Assembly: GCA_023451735.1 (NCBI GenBank)
Contig: JAEXYH010000075.1
Location: 62,001-126,000 of the forward strand
Direction: 5' to 3'
Source of the DNA: Pseudomonadota bacterium
Lineage (GTDB): Bacteria; Pseudomonadota; Alphaproteobacteria; Rhizobiales; Rhizobiaceae
Length of the DNA stretch: 64,000 bases
Both the position numbers and the translations under genes were made by a program. Of the stretch, positions 53,101 to 61,573 are shown in pieces. The notes under the pieces are model-generated. The model had not been told where the DNA came from. It worked only from the letters and a program-made list of their open reading frames with translations, and did not search any database. Each line of letters begins with the position of its first letter. Position 1 is the first letter of the stretch.

Positions 53101-54116
53101 AACCTGAGGAGGGACGTGCCTGGCTCGCGTGCAAGGTCAATACTCCACTTGAAGAAGCATCCGGCAAGCCGCGCCGCCTGTTCGCGCTTGGGCCAGTGCA
53201 ACTTGACCTTCTCAAAGGTCACTTTGGTGCCGATGCCCGCTTTGAAGGGCGCGCGGACGGAGGTACGTCGAAGAAGGTCACAGGCGCTATCACCGGCGAC
53301 TGGCGGCTGACGGCCTTCGGGACCCGCCTCGTAACTTTCGTCGATACGGGTCTGCGATTTGATGAAAGCGGCCGCTTCGACTTCGATGTGCAAGCGGATC
53401 GCATACAGCTTGCCGACGCTCTCCAGAGCCTCGTTCAACTTTTAAAAACGTTCGGCGGCGAAGTCGCGTCGCGGGTCAGGCCGATTGAAGCCGACGGTCG
53501 CATCGTGGGCATGACTGCGCCCTTTACCCTGTCCATTGCCGATCTGGAGTTCGGTGCCTTCGCCGTGTCAGCGATCCAGATCAATTGCGAGTTCACGGTG
53601 ATCGCCGCGCCAGATTTTTTGGTCTCCGTGCGCACGGACGTCAATTCGAAGATGTCGCCTTTCGCATTGTCGGTCGGAACGATGATCGGCGGCGGCTACC
53701 TTACCTCAAATACGCAGATCGTGCCGGGCCGCGGTGAGGTCACCCAGCGAATGTCGGTCGCAGTCATGGCTGGCATCGGCCGTTCACTCAATATTGCGGG
53801 CATTGCACGAGGGCACGGATATCTCCAATTCGGGGTTGAAGCCGAACTTTACTTCTCGACCCGTAGCGGCGGCGCCGGCGGCGCGGTCATTCCATTTGTC
53901 ATTGCAAGCGGCGATCTAGTCATACTCGGCGTGGTCAATTGCAATATCACGCTTCGGCTCGAAACCCGCTTTGACACAGCTGGTGGTGCAAGCGCCAATG
54001 GTCAGCTCTCAGTGCACATCAAGATCTCGTTCTTTTATACGCTGAACGTCGAACGTGCCGCCGACTATCGTCTCTCCGGGGGCGGTGGCGGAAGTTACGC
54101 CGACAGCTTTGCCTGA
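47148..54116 (+). CDS. Giant protein 1 (about 2,320 residues), unknown
   Basis: 2,322 residues from the ATG at 47148; the ATG at 47193 (MPSQTRATAIAFIATRMASA), preceded by GGGGGAAG, is an attractive alternative. No signal peptide or membrane helix is seen. Residues 1-1290 are mixed alpha/beta, rich in beta strands and Arg/Pro. About 1305-1865 is a continuous Ala-rich helical region (IDEMAMIVGDARAVIGNLKREIE ... RAESVLQQGDRALALM), resembling apolipoprotein or coiled-coil repeats. About 1880-2322 is beta-rich (FRLTAFGTRLVTFVDTGL, FDFDVQADRIQLADALQSL, FALSVGTMIGGGYLTSNTQI). No enzyme motif is recognised. It is 10 bp ahead of the second giant gene and high-GC, like native plasmid genes. Confidence 0.8.
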   Translation: MTAASRGAFDGVGEAMPSQTRATAIAFIATRMASAGEPSHIVAGSRLVEGRCRQFIGFFDSAGLDQWLRADGPLTPNDALNCVFQSFPKDEQTGAYELPFDFPQSTLAQAGLFARPVGGALRTICVPDISRIAYFVDGVGDRLQPFGEDWQAAIPRLILDLANPASIGTASGSSILVVLPSPGTSRKRPSYLIVDHRMRHLLNAHATGDMPGEFSRSAAALQTWHANVDDPWLTHGSLRYSELAFWAAGVSERNREDSTDLARSWGWTQIAKVGGLYPPTTLYALASDRVVGAATLEGMLRAVAWRRADGNGGGIPAVRKIGIRPNAETAPVRGFGLQRIPADHHNPMRLAPVLFGDFPIETATADAAVRSLALPSGFNISAVSALNVRRPLRAVQVLGDVGNVTTAEWLRPGSTVNWQFSLEIPAEALDKVPTSTGRARPLEALRDLLSSHAQARAVARGMPPFTFAPHFSLTPGFAGDFCLNGTLSDLSPARRTIDSDELALSLRASFRLSESPGRATWPAVQTHAGAALSAGNFFHSTEPTEDEETLLGEDLGESDSSELNRFLSQRVVLRIAAAAGTQDGDPVRIGALDLTLRRPMTDAPAPLDGNIVRVTLAPAISRIGGQQGMRVRVIASFPAAAARPARPDRPPADRDMAIQAAQLEDAPELPLLLPLATAPSIGVTGSLRVAEAFGWGLDPQLSLSLTLREPVGGPRSDESWFVLGRVPMQVARLEMPPLSRRANAATGQVAVWSSGAETGGSWRLRDPEEAATIILGPQGIGEAMEKGRSEDGYIDIVPDRPAGFRLTPPAVIEIDPSPLDSGFVEPSWNLDRIFGRPGIVEPGARLKRAAYELLYGMVGAISDRGLKNGQLRLSDTAARYGIAPTRLARPLSDSDTLLGAWIDDWNSLRRVTFTRPLSLAVSRTDRLDGFELDGPGVDFRLRTSARLKYPIPNVPVPEHGPWTHPSELDATQPSDEGHLPGGAGWAFESPNIVQSVYAAPRSNAGRVRDLVLTPLGGYGNVRGLFDNRRTAIEATVALGRTHFFALERVGRIGALWNKAKHVIIYRREVVPPGQFYNEAPIGLQQDQHAGRAVLRKWEEFIEILQPQRNYPDLADVADRTGFVRGSHFQSQRIRVDSRWGADVAGAGWMVPLWRSVFRELKVSTEDSPAAIYPMPQISLVCAGRDGQEHEQEIRYPENLIFFASTRLGETDDTDAWTVTAGIDWADELWPEVPSEHGSGSQPHDARLSKPAVAPLEHGRFVVELLKGQPVAVAHGFDEEPPLAAIDSVTISRASPVAPPAGAAAPKTLAAIDEMAMIVGDARAVIGNLKREIETAPLAEFSARQRGELVRRSREAKNALSGISEAAARLRVAAGGSKSARDVINDLDANALVQQGCDELKRALRSAIDTRLAAAKADVVRFTSRLDSALQVSDARLAALGAAVSGALSQAASDIDSEFAALLMMLDRVEYAGLEAGTQASGRIAAVRDEIVRMVEIFDGWRQAQAEGREFLETLIAQAAAAASATADAFSQECLGLARSAQALNASAAAIKDGLESAIRSVEARQADVPADPASVRQAFADAVAALRHLKDFIDAELTDAQPGQPMALLQWVTLNARAWAGLPADQIDAVKGELQTRMKAVQQTLAALENDTAAKVGDLSREAATKLDNATAFVAALAQGWPSQVGIVRAEIEGWRTRIQAGLSRCAHLPSEGLASARAFIGAVRGEVLARQRSVEQTLTAGADALADGADALVDSIRAELAGTVGGWKTDLVAFLDNPAFGRVTDAVEAIASKLQTAADDLTAEITDLTNAADAAVGTVAGIAEGRRAELGRLIGAADRAASRAESVLQQGDRALALMRAVGDPPKVEMLDFNRPGVAYVYNALEQRGVRLSPVVAQVNRAASTVAAAGEAANALNDLLSEFGLRIPFRELGKTLTPDPLKDFDLSRIFPQMGGLDLTHLLGGEKFPSLGGKYGDAIQISHGFKPEEGRAWLACKVNTPLEEASGKPRRLFALGPVQLDLLKGHFGADARFEGRADGGTSKKVTGAITGDWRLTAFGTRLVTFVDTGLRFDESGRFDFDVQADRIQLADALQSLVQLLKTFGGEVASRVRPIEADGRIVGMTAPFTLSIADLEFGAFAVSAIQINCEFTVIAAPDFLVSVRTDVNSKMSPFALSVGTMIGGGYLTSNTQIVPGRGEVTQRMSVAVMAGIGRSLNIAGIARGHGYLQFGVEAELYFSTRSGGAGGAVIPFVIASGDLVILGVVNCNITLRLETRFDTAGGASANGQLSVHIKISFFYTLNVERAADYRLSGGGGGSYADSFA

Positions 54117-54126
54117 GGATACCCGG

Positions 54127-57100
54127 ATGCCTGACGTCCTTATTCGCTGCCAGATCCGCGCAGGAAAGTCCCCCGAGGGTGACCCGTCTTCACTATTCGT
54201 CGCGCGCCTTGCCTGTGCTGCCGAAAGCCCTGATGACCTGGTGCCCGGCGACCCGTTATGGCCCTTCATCCAGCCGTGGCGCTGGCAGTCTATCGACTGG
54301 TATATGGCGCTTTCAGACGGCAGTTTCGCTGCGGCCGCCACGCCGGGTGCCCATCCGCATGTTCCACTTGACGCACCGAACGCGGAGGCGACGGAACGAT
54401 CACTCGGTTCACTGGCACCCTCGGGATCGGGCATGCCGGCAGAGGCGAGCGCGGTGATTATGCGGCGGGTGCCCCAAGCCCCGGATCCGGACGATATCGA
54501 GCTGCGGCCATTGCCCACCCACGGTCCAAGAACCTGGCTGAGCGCCTTAGAAGGGCTCGGAACCGGGCCGGGTGCGCTGGCGCGTCGGCTCGGCCTTGTT
54601 TCCCTGCTCAGACCGCAGGTCGCGTCGGTGACGCGATGCCTGCCAGGCCGAACAGCATTTGCACCGGCGTTTGCGCTTTCTGGCGAGGTCTACCGTCCGG
54701 ACCGTTGGGAAACAGTACGCCTGCCACAGGAAAGTGAGCTCGACGATGCCAACCGCAATGCACTGCTCGTCACATACGTCACGGCTGCAGGCCGTACTGA
54801 AATCCAGGCTCTCGTTCAGCCAAGCCTTTTCCATAGCGGTTCGGCCCTGAGCTATGTGAACGCCGGCACGTTGGAGGTCGCCTTGACGGGCCCGGCCGGC
54901 CAAAGCGCACGCTTCGATCGTGACTTCCTGTCGGCACTCTCGGCCTATGAAACAAGACTGGCGGACCGCGCATGGAAAGACCTTTTCAAGGCGTTTCTTC
55001 ATGCCGACGATCAGGCAGGCCTGAGACAATCCCGCGCTATCGCTGCCGAATTTGCGGTCAGGAGCGCGCTGCTCGCACGCCAAGATGTTACGGCCGCCTT
55101 TCTACTGCGCCAATGGCATGATGCGCTTTCAGGGCCGGAGGGTACGGGCTACCAGATGGCACCCGCACAAAGCCTGCCAATCGCACAGGCTTCAGTCGCT
55201 GCTGGCACACCGGGAACACCAGGGACATGGATAACCTTGATACCGCGTTTTGCCAGCAGCGGGACAGGACCGCAGCCTTTCCGTCTCGACTTGCTCATCA
55301 ACCCGACTGCGTTGGTGATGGGGGACCTGGTTGCGCTCAAGCTTACCGCAAATCCTGCAGGGTCTGCGGCAGGTGGAAAGCTCGAAATCGCGTTGGCCAT
55401 GACGGCGGCCGGTGCACAATGGCGTATCGCCGGAGCCGATTTCGGGCAGCCCTTTGTCGCCGATGCGCAGGGAATTGTGCGATTGACCGGGGTTGTGTGG
55501 GTCGCCGACGGCCATACGCCGATTGCCGTGACCCTTGCAGGTGAAACCAAGGAATTTTCGATCCTTGGCACCGAGCCGCCTTTGCTAGAGCTCGAAGCTC
55601 GTCAGAATATGACGGTGAGTTTCGGACCAGCGGGGCTTGCCGATCTGCTCGGTCGGTCAGCCTCGGATGACGGGACGGGTAAAGAACTATTTTTCTCCAG
55701 CAGGTTTGCGGAGCGGCTGGCAAGACTTGACCCGCAAGGATGGCTCATCCAGGGGCCCCCAACGCTCGCCGGCAAGCTCGCCAGTGGTGGCGCGACAACG
55801 CCGGATCCGAGCCAGCCGATCAGGCAGCGGCTACTGGATGCGGTGTCGGAGGCCTTCGCGGCCTGGCTCGAGGCAAGGATGGACGCGGTAAACTGCCGGC
55901 CGCTGCTGCCGTTGACGACCGATCCTGCCGACAATGATAAGCTCACACATCTCAAGACGATCTTGTTGGCCCGATTTCGTGAAACTTTCGGCAAAATGGC
56001 GGCGCGCCAATCAACATCCATTATTCCGCTCGACAGTGGCGAAGCGGTCGACCTGCCGATCCCGGACGCTCATCCAATTGTTGTTCCTTATGACCTAGGT
56101 GACGCAGTCAGCCTCAATGATCTTCTCGGCGAGACTACCGGCGTCGCCGTCCTCGTCGAAGCCGACGGGCGCGCCTTCGCTCCAGATCATGCTTCCGAAA
56201 CAAGATTTGCAGGCACATTTACGCTCAATGCTGCGCGGCTTGTCTATGCCGGCGGTGATGATGACCAGGAACTTGCCGTCGGATCGCGGCCAAACCCGCG
56301 CGAGGGGGCCGACATCCGCACATTTTCCTACGATGCCCGACCGCTGGTTGCGCCACTTCCGGCCGAGGAGAACAACAAAGAGCAGCCCTTCGAAGACGTC
56401 TACGCAATCCGTCCATTTACCGCGACAGGTGACGATGACTGGGGCCGTCTCATCCCGCAAATGCGTTTCGGGTGGACGTACCGGTTCCGAAGCTTTCTCA
56501 TGGCGCAAGGCGGGGCTTTGCCGCCGGATCTGTGGAAGGACGGAAATCCTGCCAAGCTTCGCCGTCCAGCTGTCGGCGAGACCAGGGGCTTCGGCGAGCC
56601 TTTCGTATATCTATGTCGCTCACCCATCGGGGCTCCGCGCTGGGCAAAAACGCCAGCCGGGAGAATTCCAGACGGGTCGCGACCGCTGGCCGGCGAACTT
56701 CCGGATCTGCCTCCGCCGATTGATATTCCCGAGGCTTCTACTGCAACTTTTTATGTGTCCGAGCAGGACGGGTCCGGACTGTTGCCCTATACCGCCGCAA
56801 CGCCTCTGGAAATAAGGCTCTATGGACTGCGCCTCGCCGAGGGTGGCGAGGCAATCCTGACCCTTCGCAGCGGTCGTGTTGGCGGCCCGGACGACCGACT
56901 GAGGATCCGTATCCGGCAGGGCGTGACGGCAAGCCTTGGTGTCGAGGATGGCGACGTCGTCGCCGTGCTGCCGGATACGATGCGCGACAGGTACGGGGAT
57001 GTGGATATCGGCGAATGGCATTTGCAGCTGACGGTCAGTCTTGGTGTGTCAACGGTGACGGTGTGCGCCGCGCTCCTCATGGAGGCCGACCTCGGTCGGA

Positions 57101-60100
57101 TGGTGGCGGTGCTTGAGCCCGATCTTGTTCATGTCGTCCATTCACTCGGCGACAACGTCGCTGTCGCAGCGCAGACCGAACCTGACGAGGTCCATGTTGC
57201 GATCACGGCTGCCATTGGAGCCTTGCGGGTCGTTCCACCGCGTGTGTGGGCAGGTCCCTTTCGCCAGACTTGCCCTGAAACCGCAGGCCAGCAACCGGAG
57301 ACTGTCGCTCTGGACAGCCGCTCTGGCGATATGACCGTCGACATCAGACCGCCTGGGGCAACCTTTGCAACGTGGGTTCGTCACCTGCTCTCGGATAAGG
57401 CGCTGTTCGACAATTCACTGAGGACACGCATCGACGGCGCTTATCATGCCAGCCCACCGGGGCGGCCAGGCCTCGCGAAAGCGGTTCTTGACCACCCTCG
57501 CGTGACAGCTCTGTTTGTTGAACTCGTGCCGTTATTTCCAAGAACCCGCACGAGCGGAAGGCTTTTTGAAATACCCCTTCGCTCGGACGCCGTAAAAGAT
57601 CCTTATGGCGACTACAAGCGCGGGCCCAGATTGACCATCCGCCGTGGAAGCCGAAAGGCGTTTGATCCAGACGATGCGGCCGTCAGGATCGACGTTCAAG
57701 GCAGCGATGTCGTCATATCTGTCGATCAAGGACGCACCGCGGAGGTAAGAGTCTACGGCGGTGTTAAGCTCAACGAGTTCACCGGATCGACAGCGCGTTT
57801 TGCCGCCGCTCTGGCGCGCGGGTGCCGACGTGAAGGCGAATTCGTGCTAGGGGCTCCGTTGCGGCTGCGGGTTGAGTCGTCCGCCGATGCGTTGCTGGTT
57901 GATGATATTATCAGCCCCGATGCCTGGCGAGCACGTCTGACAGGCCAGACCGCTGACACTTTTGCCGATTGGAAGGAGCTGATCGTCGACGGGACCGGGC
58001 GGTTGCAACGCGTCGAAGCGCGGCCAAGGCTTGCGGCGCCGAAAAACCGAGCCACCGCGCGCATTCTTCGTTTATTTGCGGCGGTGACGGTTTACGACCA
58101 GCAATGGAGCTGGCGCGGTCGTACCGGCAGTGAGGCGGCACCGCCCCAGTCGTCAGGCGGATCGGATCATTTCGCAGCCTGGTCGGCTCGGCTGTTCTAC
58201 GGGAGAGCAGATAAGGACGCGGAATCCGGAAATCCAATCCCGCTGCTATCGCAGCATATCCGCAGGCGCGACAGCCTTGAGCAGGCACCCGAAATGTGGC
58301 TCACCGAACGCGATATTACGTACCGTGGTGCGCCGATGTTGTGGAGGTTTTCTGCTGAGTTCCACGGCCGCTATCCAAACGAAACGGACTTCAATCGCCA
58401 TACGCTCGACGGTTCCAGCAAGGAGGGTGTCGAAGCGCGGCACGCACGTTGGGCCCATTTCATTGCACCTGGAGCGCTTTCGCCTCCCGGTGGCACGCTC
58501 GGCAAACCACCCGAACAGCGCCGACCGGCGTTCGAGGTCTGGCTGCCACTTGCCGAACAGTTGCGGGAGACATCGGCGACCGCGCCCGTCTTGTTGATGT
58601 TCCGCGAACCGTGGCATGCACAAGGCGATCTTGGTGACAGGCTTCAGGTGGTCACCCTTCTTGCGCGCCACCCCTATCCGGAAGCCTTTTCCGGTGCCGC
58701 CGACGAACCCGTCTGGCCAAATGGAGAGCTGCGCGCGCTTTTCGGTGACGATCCCGCCTTCGATACTGCCTTGCAATATCCAAAGTTCCGTCAAAGCTGG
58801 GCTCCAGACCCGATCCTGTCTGGAGCGGGCGCGAAGTTTCAGGCGGTGACCCTGGCGCTCTCCGGCCCGCTCGGATGGACCCAAAGTGAAGGTGCCCACA
58901 GCGATTTCAGGCGAACCAGTTTTCTGTTGGAACCCCAGGCGAACGATTCCTTAGCCGACTTGTTGGCACTGCGCCCCATGTTCCAGCTTGCCTACCGCCG
59001 GATCCTCGACCCCAGTCTGGTCGATTTGCCAAGAAACTTGCTGAGGGGGGAGGCATTGTGGCAGACGGCAACGGAAAGCGGCCCGTTGGCTCTTCCAAGG
59101 CTGTGCTTGGACTGGTCTTTCTTTCCGCCTCAAACCCAGACCACCACGTCATTTTCCGGACAGCCAGCCGGCTACCAGGGCTTGCGCTTCGACTGGATAC
59201 CAGCTGATTTGACGAACGGCGCGCCCGTCATTCTGCGCCTGGAAGATGCCGCAACGCTAGGCAGTGTCCCGCGACGCCTCGTCGTGATGCTCGAAAAGGC
59301 ACATGGGCGTGCCAGACTACGTGCTGCAATGTCGGAGCCCCTGATGGATCTGCAGACGACTGGATGGCGCATCAATCATTTACCGCCGATTGAATTCCCG
59401 GTCCTCGCCAACAGTGCAGTCACGCTGCGGCTGGAGGTCTCTCCGACGGCGCCGGTCGCGGAAAACCAGGATGCTGTTCCACCGGATACCTTTGATGTCG
59501 TCATCTCGGCAAAATCGGTATCCTCCAGTCAATGGGAAGGCGGCATGCTTGCCCGGTTCAAGGCACCGCAAGGAAACGGTACACTTCGTTTCGACCTTCC
59601 CGGGACTGCGACTGTTCTTGGCGCCACCACAGATCTTCGACCCTTTGCGGCAAGCCCGTTCTCGGGTGGATTTTGGACGCAGTTTTTCAGCGACAGCTCG
59701 CGCTTCCGCTGCCAGATTCTTGGCGCACCCTTGGTGTCGGTATGCAAGATTGAAGCGCTCAGGCTTCGTGTATCGAATAACCGGATCACCTTCACCACCC
59801 TCGGGCAGGCAAGCGAGGCTGTCACGAGCGTTCAGCCACTACTGCCTGAAGACAGGACCAGCGGCGGCGCTGCAGGATCCAGCCACCGGTTGGTTGCGAT
59901 AGTGACCCGATGGATCACCGACGCGGAAGGGCGGCGGTCCGAGTTTCCGGTGTTCGCCGCTCCGGTCCATACCGAAGATACGATGGGATCGTATGTCAAG
60001 TTTCCTCCTAATGCTTGGCCAGCCACCGGCCGGCTTCGCCTTCTCACAGTTTTTGCAACCAAGGAGGCCCGCGAATTTAGCAACGATGACGAAGCTGATC

Positions 60101-60267
60101 AATCCGCCCCATTCAGAATTATGGATGCCATCCTTCACGCCAAAAATGCCACGGAGACCGACGCCTCGGCAGACGTCGCACCGTTCGACCTGGACAACGC
60201 CAAGTCCGAAATGCGCGAGGTCTCGATGATGATTATCGGCGTTTCGCGCCCTCTGGAGTTTATCTGA
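54127..60267 (+). CDS. Giant protein 2 (about 2,046 residues), unknown
   Basis: 2,046 residues from the ATG at 54127, which has GAGGA 6-7 nt upstream, 10 bp after the stop of giant protein 1. The frame is open back to 54055 inside the first gene, but the downstream start has the better site. There is no signal peptide or membrane segment. It is predominantly beta-rich with many Trp and Arg. Recurrent beta-sandwich-like stretches (FRLDLLINPTALVMGDLVALKLTANPAG, IRLYGLRLAEGGEAILTLRSG, LRLEVSPTAPV) suggest many Ig- or jelly-roll-like modules. No catalytic or known phage/secretion motif could be named. The pair probably forms a complex; with more than 13 kb of coding sequence it is a major investment for the plasmid. 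Confidence 0.8.
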   Translation: MPDVLIRCQIRAGKSPEGDPSSLFVARLACAAESPDDLVPGDPLWPFIQPWRWQSIDWYMALSDGSFAAAATPGAHPHVPLDAPNAEATERSLGSLAPSGSGMPAEASAVIMRRVPQAPDPDDIELRPLPTHGPRTWLSALEGLGTGPGALARRLGLVSLLRPQVASVTRCLPGRTAFAPAFALSGEVYRPDRWETVRLPQESELDDANRNALLVTYVTAAGRTEIQALVQPSLFHSGSALSYVNAGTLEVALTGPAGQSARFDRDFLSALSAYETRLADRAWKDLFKAFLHADDQAGLRQSRAIAAEFAVRSALLARQDVTAAFLLRQWHDALSGPEGTGYQMAPAQSLPIAQASVAAGTPGTPGTWITLIPRFASSGTGPQPFRLDLLINPTALVMGDLVALKLTANPAGSAAGGKLEIALAMTAAGAQWRIAGADFGQPFVADAQGIVRLTGVVWVADGHTPIAVTLAGETKEFSILGTEPPLLELEARQNMTVSFGPAGLADLLGRSASDDGTGKELFFSSRFAERLARLDPQGWLIQGPPTLAGKLASGGATTPDPSQPIRQRLLDAVSEAFAAWLEARMDAVNCRPLLPLTTDPADNDKLTHLKTILLARFRETFGKMAARQSTSIIPLDSGEAVDLPIPDAHPIVVPYDLGDAVSLNDLLGETTGVAVLVEADGRAFAPDHASETRFAGTFTLNAARLVYAGGDDDQELAVGSRPNPREGADIRTFSYDARPLVAPLPAEENNKEQPFEDVYAIRPFTATGDDDWGRLIPQMRFGWTYRFRSFLMAQGGALPPDLWKDGNPAKLRRPAVGETRGFGEPFVYLCRSPIGAPRWAKTPAGRIPDGSRPLAGELPDLPPPIDIPEASTATFYVSEQDGSGLLPYTAATPLEIRLYGLRLAEGGEAILTLRSGRVGGPDDRLRIRIRQGVTASLGVEDGDVVAVLPDTMRDRYGDVDIGEWHLQLTVSLGVSTVTVCAALLMEADLGRMVAVLEPDLVHVVHSLGDNVAVAAQTEPDEVHVAITAAIGALRVVPPRVWAGPFRQTCPETAGQQPETVALDSRSGDMTVDIRPPGATFATWVRHLLSDKALFDNSLRTRIDGAYHASPPGRPGLAKAVLDHPRVTALFVELVPLFPRTRTSGRLFEIPLRSDAVKDPYGDYKRGPRLTIRRGSRKAFDPDDAAVRIDVQGSDVVISVDQGRTAEVRVYGGVKLNEFTGSTARFAAALARGCRREGEFVLGAPLRLRVESSADALLVDDIISPDAWRARLTGQTADTFADWKELIVDGTGRLQRVEARPRLAAPKNRATARILRLFAAVTVYDQQWSWRGRTGSEAAPPQSSGGSDHFAAWSARLFYGRADKDAESGNPIPLLSQHIRRRDSLEQAPEMWLTERDITYRGAPMLWRFSAEFHGRYPNETDFNRHTLDGSSKEGVEARHARWAHFIAPGALSPPGGTLGKPPEQRRPAFEVWLPLAEQLRETSATAPVLLMFREPWHAQGDLGDRLQVVTLLARHPYPEAFSGAADEPVWPNGELRALFGDDPAFDTALQYPKFRQSWAPDPILSGAGAKFQAVTLALSGPLGWTQSEGAHSDFRRTSFLLEPQANDSLADLLALRPMFQLAYRRILDPSLVDLPRNLLRGEALWQTATESGPLALPRLCLDWSFFPPQTQTTTSFSGQPAGYQGLRFDWIPADLTNGAPVILRLEDAATLGSVPRRLVVMLEKAHGRARLRAAMSEPLMDLQTTGWRINHLPPIEFPVLANSAVTLRLEVSPTAPVAENQDAVPPDTFDVVISAKSVSSSQWEGGMLARFKAPQGNGTLRFDLPGTATVLGATTDLRPFAASPFSGGFWTQFFSDSSRFRCQILGAPLVSVCKIEALRLRVSNNRITFTTLGQASEAVTSVQPLLPEDRTSGGAAGSSHRLVAIVTRWITDAEGRRSEFPVFAAPVHTEDTMGSYVKFPPNAWPATGRLRLLTVFATKEAREFSNDDEADQSAPFRIMDAILHAKNATETDASADVAPFDLDNAKSEMREVSMMIIGVSRPLEFI

Positions 60268-60449
60268 AACGCGATAATCCGTATTCGGCGAGATGTTCCG
60301 GCCTTCGCGTCGGGTTACGCGCTCGGATCGCTCCCGCAAGAAACTTCAACTTATAGCTTCGCGAGCGCAAGAAATCCTGGCTGAGTCGTCATCGACAGCC
60401 GATCGGATGATCGACTAAATAGCCGCGTGATCAGAAATTTGAGGAGCGA

Positions 60450-61319
60450 ATGGTAAAGAAAACGCCCATCGGCACAAAATTTCAAAAGCAACTTGTTAAG
60501 GCCAACGACCAAGCTTGCTTCTCGGCCCTGGAGCACTTTGAATTCTCCAAGATTCTTCATCAACTTGAGATGACGCAGCCAAATGCGTTCACAACCGAAA
60601 TCTTTTGCGACAACCCGTACGCTGCCAGGATGTACCGGAAAGGACACGAGCTCCGGCCCTTCGGAATATCGTCGGCTGAGGTAGGGCTTCAGATGGCTAT
60701 TATTGCATCCTATGAGTATGCGGATGCATTCAGCAGCGAATTGCAAAACTTTCGGAAAGCCCACTGTCCTTCCCCCGCAGACTCCATCAAGGAGGACGCC
60801 GACGAGGATACGTTACGCGAGAAGATCTCTGCCTGGTCTGGAGAAAAGCAAGTGCGAGGATTCTTCGACACCCTCGGATACCTTAGGCATCGAAGAAATC
60901 ATTTTGCGCATGGGAACGTTGAACTTGAACCAGCATTTTCCAGGTTCATCAACCAGCGCGCGCACCATTTGAACACGTTTTGGGATAACGATACAACAAA
61001 GATTTTTGGCTATAATTTTCTGAGTCGGGAGCTTAACAGTATAACGCCGGAGCACGCATTCGCTTTGATTAACATGCTGCGCGTTTCAATCTCCCATATA
61101 GACGAGACGTTCGCAAATTCACTGTCGTATGATGAGTTGTTTTTGGCCGAAGCGAGATCAATATTGGAGGCGCCGCAACATCGATCACTTCCTGTTCGCA
61201 AAGTTGCTTCGAAAGCGCGAACCCGGATTCATCATTCATACGGTCATCGCTGTGCCAGTGACGTCGCTCTCGCACTAGCGCAGCTCGCGGTAAGCGAATT
61301 CAACGCTGCTACGCGCTGA
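60450..61319 (+). CDS. HEPN-like protein, unknown
   Basis: 289 residues; GAGGAG immediately before the ATG supports the start. It is helical throughout. The segment FDTLGYLRHRRNHFAHGNVELEP (about 143-165) contains an R-x4-H arrangement within RHRRNHFAHG, typical of HEPN and RiboL-PSP-HEPN domains, many of which are RNases in defence or toxin systems. The second half (LNSITPEHAFALINMLRVSISHIDETF) is also helical. No antitoxin-like partner is evident beside it. Composition is lower in GC than in the giant genes directly upstream, suggesting separate acquisition. RNase activity is only inferred. Confidence 0.6.
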   Translation: MVKKTPIGTKFQKQLVKANDQACFSALEHFEFSKILHQLEMTQPNAFTTEIFCDNPYAARMYRKGHELRPFGISSAEVGLQMAIIASYEYADAFSSELQNFRKAHCPSPADSIKEDADEDTLREKISAWSGEKQVRGFFDTLGYLRHRRNHFAHGNVELEPAFSRFINQRAHHLNTFWDNDTTKIFGYNFLSRELNSITPEHAFALINMLRVSISHIDETFANSLSYDELFLAEARSILEAPQHRSLPVRKVASKARTRIHHSYGHRCASDVALALAQLAVSEFNAATR

Positions 61320-61573
61320 CAGTCTGAGCAGATCTCAGTGCGGAGACGGAGTTGTTTTTTTCGATCTCCCTTGCGCGCGGTCCGAGAAGTTAGAACCCAG
61401 CGAGGCGTAATCCCCGGCTCCTCGATTAGAGCCGTCGTTGGCACTCGGCATCGTTGAGCAGGAGGTCAAACGCAGCAGTTGGACAAGCTATCGGCAATGG
61501 TTCTCTCACAGGGAAATCCTGCCTCTCGACAATAAGTTGCAAGACTAGCATCGTCCAATCGAGGGGATGTTAC

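Noticed and set aside
47148..60267. Reading the giant genes as phage tape-measure and tail, RTX adhesin or NRPS genes
   Set aside because: No glycine-rich calcium repeats, carrier or adenylation motifs, or neighbouring phage structural genes are visible.
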